From Membranipora membranacea (taxonomy: Eukaryota; Bryozoa; Gymnolaemata; Cheilostomatida; Membraniporidae), in contig OU612067.1 in the NCBI GenBank assembly GCA_914767715.1, positions 1,302,001-1,366,000 on the forward strand: DNA of 64,000 bases. Direction: 5' to 3'. The notes below the pieces were generated by a model. That model had not been told where the DNA came from. It did not search any database and worked only from the letters and a program-made list of their open reading frames with translations. Positions 12,601 to 22,810 of the stretch are shown here, in pieces (the stretch's first letter is position 1; each line of letters starts with the position of its first letter). The position numbers and the translations under genes were made by a program.

Positions 12601-15600
12601 CAGAATGTATACTTTCTGGCCACTAAATTGGGGACAGAACCAATTTTTTCATAAATAAAAATTGCATATGGTGTTGACACCAATTGCTGTCCAAAGGCTG
12701 CTGAAACTGCTTATTGATGGTGACGTTATTTACACAACAGAACTACTGATTAATCTAAGCACACAAACCCAAACAGAGCAGGTACGATGCCGAGACCCAG
12801 AAATAGAGCGACGGAGTGGAACAAATCCAACTTAGGCAGTACGAATGTGGTGAATAGGACAACTCCGGCTGAGTGTATTACTTCAGTGAATAAGGCCTAA
12901 AATATAACATGCCAATAAGAAACATCCTAAGACTATTATACAGCCAAATGTCAGCCAATACGAACAAATTTGTTTATGAGAGTAACACACACAAAATACC
13001 ACTTGGATTTTAGTTAAATTTTATTTATGTAGGTAAATTCTGACACCAAGAAGCAGATATACTTCATATAACGACATATTTCCAAAGGCTCAACTGTATA
13101 TTAACAATAAGCTGAACTGTTCATTGCTGTCACTGGTCACTTGTCTTGGGATTGTTTGAGTTGCATTCTTTAATTAATTAAGAAAACAACTCCATGTTAT
13201 AATCACTCACCATGGCGAGCACTCTGAACCCATACCAGCGAGGTTTAGAGAAACTGATCGTCTGCCACATGTGTCTGAGAAAGGTTATACAGTACGGGAA
13301 ACAGATAAACAGAATCAGGGCCCAGCTCCACATTATCGTCTTCCTGTTAGTCAGCCTAAAATAAATAATGATGGAGAATAATAATATGGTAGGATATGTT
13401 TGAGAATTTGTTATATTCCCATATAATCACCAATTACAATCAAATACCAGCCAAATAAGCTAAGTGACAAGATATGGTGGAGTCTATTCTATTATACTGG
13501 ATCTCAGTGACGTCTTTGCCCTCTATCTATGTGACTTTACACTACTTAGTGCTAGATTTAGATAATTTGCAGTGTTAACCATAGACAGAACACATAATGG
13601 TTATGTGTTTTGTCTATGGAGTGACCCGTGAGAGGTTCATTGATACACTAAGTAGCCACAGTGCTGCAGTGAGAGATCGATGTGTGAGTTACCTTAGTAA
13701 TGTAGAGACTTGACTGTGAATAAAGTCACATTTTGAGGTGGTTCTAACATTTCAGTTTGAGTCTAAAGTACGGAATGGGTGTATGTGAGGAAATAATTCC
13801 CCAAAAATATCAGCTGGTAAAGATTGGATAGATGTAAACATTATCGAATTGGGAATTTGTGTGGGTCTATTTTGAACAATCAGCCAACATCCTTCAAGAT
13901 GATAAAAACATAAATCTGAAGCTGTAGGAGCTATTCAGATAACGGCCCACTAATGGTGTCAAGAATGAGAGAATTTGGCACCATTTTTATCTTTTTTAAG
14001 AGGAGCAGTGTGAGATTGAGCCTTTTGTAAACTTAACATCTGAGATAAGGAGAACGCTAACACAAGGTCACCTCAAAGCGGAGCCCCTTCTATCTATTAT
14101 CTTAAATCAAATTGTCTCTGTTATCGAGGTGTTATTTGAGTTAAGGCAGGCGTGTGGATGAGAGCACAAAAAATTGTTAAAGTTAAAAGGACAAATGAAT
14201 ATGTACACTGTGTGGGGTGATGTATATTAAACATACACTGTACGTGGTGATTTACCCTTACTGTACTGTACGTGTATATACTAACGCCAGACGTTAGGAT
14301 GCATCGGTGTATCTAGGGATGATCTATTACTGTAGGGGACAGCAGAAATAATTTACACATGAGAGCAAACACTGTCGTTGAGGATGTATATATATGTATA
14401 CTTACGCAGTACATGATAATATAATAAACATATGCTGTGTATAGTGATATACTTACGCTGTGTATAGTGATATACTTACGCTGTACGTGGTGATGGTTTG
14501 GAGAAGTCTAGGAATGTCCTGTTACTGTAGGGTACAGCAGCGCAGTCCTCACATATACCTGATATTTTACACGATGTACAACTAATTGCTGTGTTCAGAT
14601 TAGATGTGATTAGAGTCAGGCACAGCTTACTCATCACACCTTATAAGAAAATAGAGAAAAGTTACTTCTCAGCTAACAATGGACGAGTGTGTTTAGGGAA
14701 ATATTCTAAGGCAAGTCTCAGGCAACCCAGAAAATAGACTCTTTATGATCATTGTCAGAGGAAGTGGTGGACCAAATTCTGAAGTGTCAGGGTTGTTACC
14801 TGCATCTACAGGCTTTCAAAGAGAGCTGTTGATCTATCAAACTATGCGACACAAGTTCAGCCTTAGCCTGTGAGAGGCTCTCCACCCAGATGGACTGCCT
14901 CAGCTGGCACTTTCTCCATCATTTTAATAGAGAAATAAAATGAGAGCAATTCTGATTCTTTTGATGCAAAAGACATTTATCACAAATAATATCTTTTAAT
15001 GCTGTTCAGATTGCAGCACATTCGAGGAGAAACTAAGTAATTCAGCTTATCTTATCAAAGAGCATATCTGTACATCATAAAATAGCCTGAGTGGCCATGC
15101 TGTTTTATCAGAGGCTGAAGAGGACCAGCTACCTCCCATAAACAATATAAATTTTTCAGTTTCGGCGAATCAGGAAACAAAATATTAGAATAAACCCTTA
15201 CCAGACACCAAGACAAGCACAAATATCATCACTATAGTGAGCACTTTGGCAAATCTTCTCAGGTTCAACCACAAATCAGCGTCATCATAATATTCAGCCC
15301 GAGCCTTCACTTCAAACGAATCCCATAGCGGGGTCTGAGGAGCAGCTGATTCAGGGGCATCATACTGCGCTTTATGGGAGTTCCTGTTACTACAAAGACA
15401 GAATCAGCAGCGAGTTACAGAGTGTTATGGGCTCAGACTGATGTTGTGTCAGCATGAAGGCTTGATGCTGTCGCAAACTTGATATTGATAGGCTAAATAT
15501 AACAGTGAAAAGTTTATAAACTGATATCTTTTCACAGTTTGACATTTGAATTGAACAAAACTAGAACCAACCTTTATCCTTCAATTTGGCACTAGAATAT

Positions 15601-16351
15601 GAGATAATAAAATTCAAAAATGTTCTGATAGAAAAATGTAAATTTTTTAATATTTGTAATTTTTTTATTATTAGATGACAACTTACTTGTTAGATTCACC
15701 GTTAGCGTGCTGATAGCTGGCAGGTCTGTTACCGTTACGTCGCTTGTCATGGTCAGGATTCAGATTAGTGAACTTAGTCTCCGTGCTGATCTTATCGTCT
15801 TCATGCTGCTGATACGCCATATTCTCATATGTCTCCTCGGAGGCCTGCAAGACAATAAAATACAAACATGTGACATTAAACTATAAAATGTGAAATAAAA
15901 ATGTTCAGACTAGAAAGCAGTTGTATCGTTTGCAAATAACAACCTGTCATGATAGAGCCATGATTATTCATTCAGACAGACTAATTTTTATTTGGTAATT
16001 TGGTCATTGGAATATAACAAAGTTTTTACTGGAGTTTTTTGTTGTTTAAATTCTTTAAGCTAAACTGCATGTGAAAATTAACTAGTCCTAACTGTAGTGG
16101 CTCACGGGCATGTATGTATGTCTTATACTGCTAAATGTGCTGTTTGTTTTCTAGTAGCACATTTGGGAGATCCTACATACAAACAGTTCATCGGGAGCCG
16201 AGCAACAACACATAAATGATAACATAAACAAAAATGTAGCATTTATCTTAATTTGCAAAAAAATAAAAATACTTGCGCTGTTAGGTTTTTTTTCGCTTTT
16301 CTTTTTGTAAGTTCCTCGCCATCCTATCATACGTACATCCTGCTCAGCCAT
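609..16351 (-). CDS. CHS: Chitin synthase (animal type, multi-pass membrane GT2 enzyme)
   Basis: The enzyme polymerises UDP-N-acetylglucosamine into chitin at the plasma membrane. Exons, 5' to 3': 16351-16337, 15844-15687, 15389-15202, 14639-14480, 13355-13211, 12896-12765, 12445-12319, 12209-12031, 11442-11299, 11066-10836, 10508-10339, 9843-9741, 8779-8592, 7908-7829, 7356-7245, 6761-6605, 6160-5947, 5302-5102, 2612-2417, 2063-1865, 1643-1482, 947-609. All junctions keep frame, giving 3600 nt and about 1199 aa. A hydrophilic N-terminus is followed by roughly nine membrane segments. The GT2 core then shows CATMWHE, LALDGDVDF (DGD near 799), GEDRW (near 902) and QRRRWGP (near 940). Five or six more membrane segments follow, then SWGTRE (near 1121) and a short Gln-rich tail. 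The first coding exon (MAEQD) is tiny and relies on a GTACGT donor, so the start is the least certain part. A GTAAG at 715 could be an alternative donor. No myosin domain is seen. Confidence 0.9.
2223..2340. repeat. (CAGT)n tetranucleotide microsatellite
   Basis: About 27 nearly perfect 4-bp units lie in the chitin synthase intron between exons 2612-2417 and 2063-1865, decaying into CAAT units at the right end. The array ends about 77 bp from the donor at 2416. Confidence 0.95.
2622..4763. repeat. 24-bp minisatellite, about 89 units, with 648-bp higher-order period
   Basis: Tandem 24-bp units contain the core gcaatgcatcatagtacat, with the variable site reading catag, cgtag or cgcag. The array lies in the chitin synthase intron 5101-2613 and ends a few bases from the acceptor at 2613. 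Because 24 is divisible by 3 and the unit has no stop in several frames on either strand, it creates long spurious reading frames of up to about 790 codons. Rare variants recur exactly 648 bp (27 units) apart: GGG at 2810 and 3458, acacac at 3091 and 3739, cgcag at 2893 and 3541. This shows that a 27-unit block was duplicated. The coding exon downstream is read only from 2612. Confidence 0.97.
5773..5938. repeat. 11-bp minisatellite next to a splice donor
   Basis: About 15 imperfect copies of tgtacgactga fill the start of the chitin synthase intron. They begin within about 8 nt of the donor at 5946, whose sequence is CAG|GTCAGT. In the gene's sense the unit reads TCAGTCGTACA. The array lies entirely in the intron. 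Confidence 0.9.
14270..14500. repeat. Repeated splice donors plus decayed copy of a chitin synthase exon
   Basis: In the gene's sense the exon 14639-14480 ends ...CAGC|GTAAGTATA. The same junction sequence recurs twice just downstream, the near copy within about 22 bp and the other within about 80 bp. Further in, around 14360-14290, the sequence resembles the last part of the exon itself (CCTACAGTAATAGAT against CCTACAGTAACAGGA) and ends in a donor-like GTTAGTATA. This looks like a tandem duplication of the exon 3' half with its donor, now degenerate and carrying in-frame stops. Confidence 0.7.
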
Positions 16352-16700
16352 CGTCTATGTACGACTGACTCTTACATTCTCAAACAACAAGATAATGTGT
16401 GAAACTTACTTACCTCAAAACCATTAGGGGGATTAGATAGAGGATTAAAAGTAACTCACCATTTTGCAGACTCTATGTGTTTACTTTCCGAGCATTGTAA
16501 ACAGACTGATAGCCCAGCCGAGGAAGGCCCCTGATCTTCTCTGCAGTGCTGATTAGATATCTAGATGCTCCTTACACGTGCCGCCCAATCAGAACAATTT
16601 ACATACCAACCAAAACTTTGATAGTCCAATCAGAGGGCAGGTAGGGTTGATATTTCACCTGGGAGCTGAGGCAAAGCAGTAGGATGTATGATAGTGATGT
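16352..16700 (-). promoter_or_regulatory. Chitin synthase 5' leader and probable promoter region
   Basis: No coding sequence is apparent upstream of the ATG at 16351. A strong donor (AAAATG|GTGAGTTAC) at 16460 and another GTAAGTAAG near 16410 suggest at least one spliced 5' leader exon around 16460-16600. No TATA box was recognised. The region also separates this gene from the 3' end of the DHRS7B-like gene, which is transcribed towards it on the same strand. Confidence 0.35.
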
Positions 16701-16866
16701 GTAGGATGGAATGAGTCTGACTTTATCTCATATAAGATAAGGTAGTTAGGTGGTCAAGAGGAATAATACCATAAAACTCACTATATACAGATATTTTTCC
16801 CAGGTTAATCGTACTGCACAACGCCACTGTTTTTATGGTGTCTTGTCTGATGGGATATTTTGAATT

Positions 16867-16872
16867 TTATTG
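16867..16872 (-). terminator. Poly(A) signal of the DHRS7B-like gene
   Basis: AATAAA on the minus strand, about 350 nt past the stop codon at 17219. The resulting 3' UTR would span roughly 17218-16850. Confidence 0.5.
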
Positions 16873-17218
16873 TGCCTCCCCCTCTAAGAAATATTAGCCC
16901 CAATCATATCTACAACTTTTACGACCACTCGAAACAAGTACTAGTGTTTTATCTCGAATGGTGATGATGTATTTGAAAAATTTTGGGTTTGAAAAATATC
17001 AGAGTTTGTATCAAAATAGTTTGGTTTATCGAATAGAAACTTCACCGCTATAAAATAGGAAAAATTTGCAACCGATTTGTCATCAATTTTGAGGAGTCTC
17101 CACTCAAAACTCATAGTTAGTGGCATCAAGTCCTGATTACCACTTACAACATTATGGAATGAGAACCGTTCTTGTTCTATCTGGAAGACAGAGATAGTAC
17201 TTAGCTCTCTCAGTCATG

Positions 17219-20200
17219 TTACAGTCTTGACATGATAAGGTTATAGAGGTACGGACAGAGAGCTCGTATATACACGACTAGCCTGTGGTGGAATGGTCCG
17301 ATCAATAAGTCTGTATTATAGTATCTTATTGCGTTTATGATAGCCTTAGCACACGTCTCGGCGGTCATTCCAGACTGGATCTCAGGCCGATCTTCTGTAA
17401 CAGATATACATTTAATCGGTTGATGAGGCAAACTTTCAAAAAGTGATCTTCAAATTCCGAATCTCATCCCTCAAACCTCAGATATCGTTTCAATGATTAA
17501 TCATAAAAACATATCTTATAAAAAAGTTCGTGCGTCGCCAATTTCTTCACATAGGCCTATTTGCCTGCTAATTATACACTGTTGGCTATTCTTAGTTTCT
17601 TACCAAATTAAGGCAAGAAGGGTTTGAATCGTTCATCTGGGTGCCAGAACCCTCAAACACTGTGATAAGGGGGGGGGGGGGAGCCGTTTGAGCGACATTA
17701 TATACGCACATATATAATAACATTCAACTGATAATAATATACTTAAAACGTAGTGTACAAAGAGGAATTCTTAGGGAAGGTATAATAAATGTCTGAAGGT
17801 AAGGATATAAAAGTGACTGCAGCGCTGCCGCTAACTGTGTACACATTTTATTCACATTTCTATGATATAATTTTTCTCTATATTTCTAGCGCATTACATA
17901 AAACTTTATCAATTTTTTTACTGGTTAGAATAAGGTTCATTGCTCATATTGACATGACTTCCACTTTAACGCTCTATTTTGTCATGTTATCTAGTATTCT
18001 TGGGTGTTGCATCAACATATCGCCTGTTTTATGTGATAAGCTTATCACAGGTCCAGTTATTAGTACACTGTATATTTCTTTGTGAGTTATCAAACTCCCA
18101 GTGAGACAATACCTTGGACTATGTGAAATGTCTGCCTATCTGATACCACAATAATATCATGGTGCCATGATGATAAATTTCTATAAGTTTTTCCTCATCA
18201 AAGTTGATCATGTTCTCCGACACCCTCAGTTCCTGATGACGCATAAATTTGCGCAGGCTTTGAAAAAATTTCATGCGATAAATTCCACAAATGATAAAAT
18301 CCTTCGAATGTGATTGTCTGTTACCAGAGAAAACATTATTTTAAACATCAGTATGTACGGAGGAAAGAAGTACAATTTTATATCATGAAGACCAGTGTTT
18401 CCTTATATCCTTGTAGGGGGTTATTCATAAAAAGGACTGGTTATATGACCAAAACTTCAGAGTTTGGGATGAAATCCCTCAAGATTGGAATGATCAAAAT
18501 ATCAAGATGATAATTTTTCCAGACTTTACAGACGATATATCGTGACGCCACCGATCTACGCAGATTGGTTCAAGATCCTGACATCAAGTGTATTAGAGAG
18601 ATAAGATCTCTAAATGACTCATATTATCAGAGACAGACCCTAGTGATTGCAGTACTACTGATGGGAAACTTAGTAAGCTATGATGGCCTACGAGCCACTT
18701 GATCACCAGAAGTTATGCCGATTACATCATTACTGTTATTCTTATATCAATAAAGCTTTATGAGTTTATTTCACTTATCATGTCCCACCCTGTTGTAACC
18801 TGAGATAAGACAGCGCTGGTAGCTAAGGCCAGCAGCGATCAGATCCTTACTCTGTTACTGCTGATGAGATCAAGTATTAGTCGTTGATAGTATAGCCTAA
18901 GTTTAGGGGACATAACTCCAAAGTTTGATAATATGTTAATATTAATGATGCGGTCAGTGATACAGACAGAGCCACTGAAAGGTGGGACTATGGGACCTAA
19001 GATAGAATTATCCGGGAGATATAAAAGTAATAACTCACGGCCATGTCTCTTTCCGTCTCCTGATATACCAGACACAGCAATGTTTGTCTTCACATAACTT
19101 GGACTGATGACTACTACATCTATATTGTTCTTCGCATTTTCATTCCTCAGGCTATCACAGAATGCTTGCAGTGCATGCTTAGAAGCTCCATCTAAAACAA
19201 AACAGTACAGATATTAGTCTGATAACACAATCCTGAGAGCCCAAATTTAGGGTTGTCCATTTCAAGTTGCAAGTTGTGGCAGATGTATTTTTACAGACCA
19301 ATAAATCACCTCAATGCACGAGAAATTTCCCCCCCCCTCCAACATGTTACCCGATAATGAAAGTGATCAGTATAGATTAGCCGATTTTCTCAAGAACAGT
19401 GGTAAAAAAAACGAAACAAGTTAGCGTTGCCTGTCCCCAACTGGTAATTGACATCGGACTTTCTGTCAGGGCTAACCTTTTATCATTTCCATTAGAATTA
19501 AGATATTTTGAGTCTTCAGCAAACAGTTTTTTTATTTAGAAAACCATGATAAGATGATTATGTTTTCATAATTAATTGAACAAAGAGTCTTTAAAATTTT
19601 CACTTAGAGGCCTAGACTAGAATCCTGTATAAGTGACTCACATGCAGAGCCTCCTGGTAGAGCAAATCTACCCTGTAGTGAGCTCACTGCTACTATAGTA
19701 CCTCCTCCCTGCTCTATCATCGACGGCAAAAATCCTAAAATTAATAAATTGTATAGTCTCATAATTCTGAAGGTACATGTATATAGAAAAAACATACAAG
19801 CTGTGAAGAGCGCAGAAGGGTAAAAACATATAATTATTATATAGTAACTCTCCAACCGGGAGTGCCAGCCCAAACCTTCAACTTTACAATTTGGTGTGTG
19901 TATGCATAATTCCACAGCAATACAATAGGAATTAAATATGTAAACAAACTGAAGTTGTTTACTCTTAAATTTTACAGGGGAAGGCAATTCCAAGAAAGGA
20001 GGGCCATAACATGATTTTTTTAAATCTGAGGCTGATGATTGAATCTGAGTAGATAAGTCATCTGAATCTTTGTTTTAAGTAGTCTGAATGGCCTTTCTAT
20101 TAGGGTACATATGTGGCTGTTAATCAAACATGAACAGCTACCAAACACAATATGTGGCAATTTCCAATATGATATTAAATGTAATTATAAATTTCATTGT

Positions 20201-21681
20201 TTGCTTACAAATTTCATGAAAAGATAGTCATCAAATTGATAGACTCTCAGTTTAATTGTAGGTTGGCAATTGTGGCATTTAGTCTACAGGCTACAGGGTG
20301 GATGCGATTCTGTTCATTATTTCTGCACAAGAGAAATCTATGGTTGTGGTTACCTTTTGTAATTGCAATCTGGCCAAAGAAGTTGAGGTCCATTATTTTT
20401 TTATAGATATCCAGTTCAGTTTTTCGGACAACTGAGCGCGCACCCATACCAGCGTTATTGATGAGCACATCAACTCTGCCATAAACCTTGAGCATTGATT
20501 CACAAGCCTCTGGAATCGCCACATGATCCTCTAAATCCAGGAAAAACGGTGTGATTCTATCTTCAGAAACCTGAAAAAAACCCAAAACAGTATAGCATAA
20601 GGATTTCTCAACATAATATTAAAATTTCTCAACTCACTTTACGCTTGGTTCTATTACATCATTTGTAGGGAGTAAAATTGGAAATCTTGATGATCAGTAT
20701 AGACTTGATTAAGTCAGTTGGATCACGCGATAGTGTGGTTACACCCATACAATTTCCAATCATATCGTAACAGAGGGGTTCCGATGGAGCTGTTGCTGAT
20801 GCCATCCTGTACTAAGTTATCTAGTCACATCTTGACAAGGTGTGGCAGGTTGTTAAAGTGATGGTCAATGATCTCAATACTGATTGTCAACTGTGTACTG
20901 TACTGTGTAAAAGCTTTGTAGCTCATACAAACAAAGTGGGCTGTGGGGGATGGATATTATCTCATATCACACTATCACAGAAGTCATTGCAGACATACAT
21001 TCTTATCACCTGGAGAGGGCATTAATTATTATTATCAATACACAAAACCACTCACCTTATATATCTCCACCATCTCATCCTTAATACGCTGAAGTTTGTC
21101 GATACTACGAGCAGCCAGTATGATTCTACATTTACTCTTGAGGAATTCATGGGCCAATGCTGCAATAAATCATGATAGAAATAATATCAATCACAAATAG
21201 ATATATATATATATCTATATATATATATATATATATATATATGTAGACAACACTAGTTTTCAATGGTTATCCCTAAATCATGTAAAAGCTGATCTCTGCA
21301 GTTGCAGTGTGACTTTGGGGGAGTTGCCTACATTACGCTGTCCCAACTATTATTTGACGACCATACCACTGAGATGGACAAATCAGGACCGATTCCATAA
21401 TTATGATGACGCCTTTCAAGTCAGCACCCCTGCTTAGAGGCCGCTGAACTTGCTGACTAAGTTAACAGCAGGTCTCAATATAAAAGCGTAGTGTAAATTC
21501 AAAACTGCCACTCACCTTCACCGATTCCTGAACTGGCTCCTGTAATTACAACAACTTTATCTTGCAATTCTTTCTTTTTCCTCATAAAACCACGAAGGAC
21601 AGCGGCGGCAGCAGCAGCTGCACCGAATATAGAGAGTCCGACCTGAGCTCGAGTCCGAGGTATGTACTCACTGATATAATC
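17219..21681 (-). CDS. DHRS7B: DHRS7B-like short-chain dehydrogenase/reductase (5' exon missing)
   Basis: A classical SDR that would use NAD(P)(H) and be membrane-anchored. DHRS7B relatives act at ER or peroxisomal membranes in ether-lipid synthesis. Exons: 21681-21516, 21159-21056, 20570-20354, 19734-19642, 19191-19039, 17394-17219. They close in frame to 909 nt, 302 residues plus stop. Seen in order: an Ala-rich hydrophobic segment (residues 14-32), the cofactor motif TGASSGIG (47-54), NNAG (128-131), the catalytic Ser in VSSLQG (near 181) and YGASK with Tyr194 and Lys198. The catalytic set is complete. The C-terminus ends in a hydrophobic helix, as in DHRS7B. The assignment to 7B rather than 7 or 7C rests on this end and on the TMEM11 neighbour. 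The first exon, which should supply the start Met and a few residues in phase 0, was not identified between 21682 and 22429. Confidence 0.85.
18150..18754 (+). pseudogene. Interrupted protein-like frames inside the DHRS7B intron
   Basis: The + strand of the last DHRS7B intron holds short but protein-like open stretches in different frames. These lie at about 18160-18312, 18418-18535 (Trp/Asp-rich) and 18528-18702, the last ending in TGA at 18700. They are followed by AATAAA at 18749. AG acceptor-like sites precede some of them (around 18415 and 18527), and ATG TCT GAA G|GTAAGG at 17789 could be a start exon, but the phases do not join. It is either a nested antisense gene whose exons I could not connect or a decayed copy of some gene. 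I do not recognise the protein. Confidence 0.28.
21201..21242. repeat. (TA)n microsatellite
   Basis: About 20 TA dinucleotides with one interruption, in the DHRS7B intron between 21516 and 21159. Confidence 0.95.
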
Positions 21682-22429
21682 CTGGCAACAAAATACATTA
21701 CATGTTCATTTGTAAAAGGATGAAGTTCAGTACATTAAAATCTATGATCAGGTCATAGAAAATCTGCGCAAAGTCAGATTATGAATGCGTGAAATGAGGT
21801 AGACGTAATCCATCCGGATTTTAGCAGGGTCTTCTACAAGGTCAGCCACGAAAATTCCTTATGAAATCGAACCATATTCAGTCACCACATTCAGTGTCTG
21901 AGATTATCGCATGTGTCATACAGCAAATCTCTTGAATAGCAATTCATGCAGGCATGGCATCAAAGGCATCCTTAGAAAATTACATTGCTCATCATTCCCG
22001 ATAACAATCAGTCAACCTAGGCTTCCATGGAATAGGACTACGGCATTTCCTGACTTCGACACAAAGTCAAGACAATTCGGTGGTCCTATGTTCCATGGTA
22101 TTGGTATTAATGGATGGCTTAGTCACAGTGATTGATGACAACTGACAACAGTGATTGGATGGAGGGAGTCATTCTAGTGCAGAACAGCTCCAACAGCATG
22201 CGGTCTGAATACACATGCATGCTAGATTGGGTAAAGCAATAGCATGGGGTGGAATTACTTCTAGCAGCTAGATGTTGTCAGGTACTCACAGCAACTCCTG
22301 GCAGTAGTGTTCCTACCTAACCCAACCACAGCGAAACCACCCATACCTGACAAGTCTCCCTTTTTGGTAGGGAGCCTCCCAGTTTTTAGGGGTATTTTCC
22401 ACCTCCTCCCTATCTCCCTTTTTCCTCCC
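21682..22429. other. DHRS7B upstream region, no exon recognised
   Basis: This stretch should hold the first exon and promoter of the DHRS7B-like gene. A minus-strand ATG near 22343 runs to a GTGAG donor but in the wrong phase (1 instead of 0), so it was not accepted. At 22340-22430 there is a pyrimidine-rich low-complexity tract of CTCCC and CCCTTTTT blocks next to the LINE tail. Confidence 0.4.
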
Positions 22430-22617
22430 TTTTTTTTTTTTTTTTTCTTCTTCTAGTGATGTGCTAATGGTTTTCAAGCCATATAAACGCACAATTACAT
22501 TTACATTTTAAGGTGGTGCGCAAGAACAAAGTGGGTGCAGTGAAGGTTCGCTCGACAGCAGATGGTGAAGGGTGCAGGACGTGGTTATGTTGACATTCTG
22601 CTGCCGGTTGCCACGGC

Positions 22618-22810
22618 TTAGAACCGGGTCTTCATCTCCACTTGAGCAGCTGAGCGGAACTGCACAAGGGTCGGTACCATCAACAGCGTAGGAGGTAGAC
22701 TATTCCATAGCCGGATGGCTGTCGGGACAAAAGCGCACCTGTACGCGTCGATTGCGGTGTGTGGCTGTATAAACCGGCGATCTATGAAGCTGTAGTTGTG
22801 TCGGATGAAT
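22618..22810 (-). pseudogene. Frameshifted C-terminus of the LINE ORF
   Basis: A shifted frame encodes the conserved C-terminal LINE pattern: an aromatic/basic stretch, then FVPTAIRLWNSLPP, then a stop at 22618. The main frame instead runs to a TAG at 22700 through a non-conserved tail. This localises the inactivating indel. Confidence 0.7.
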
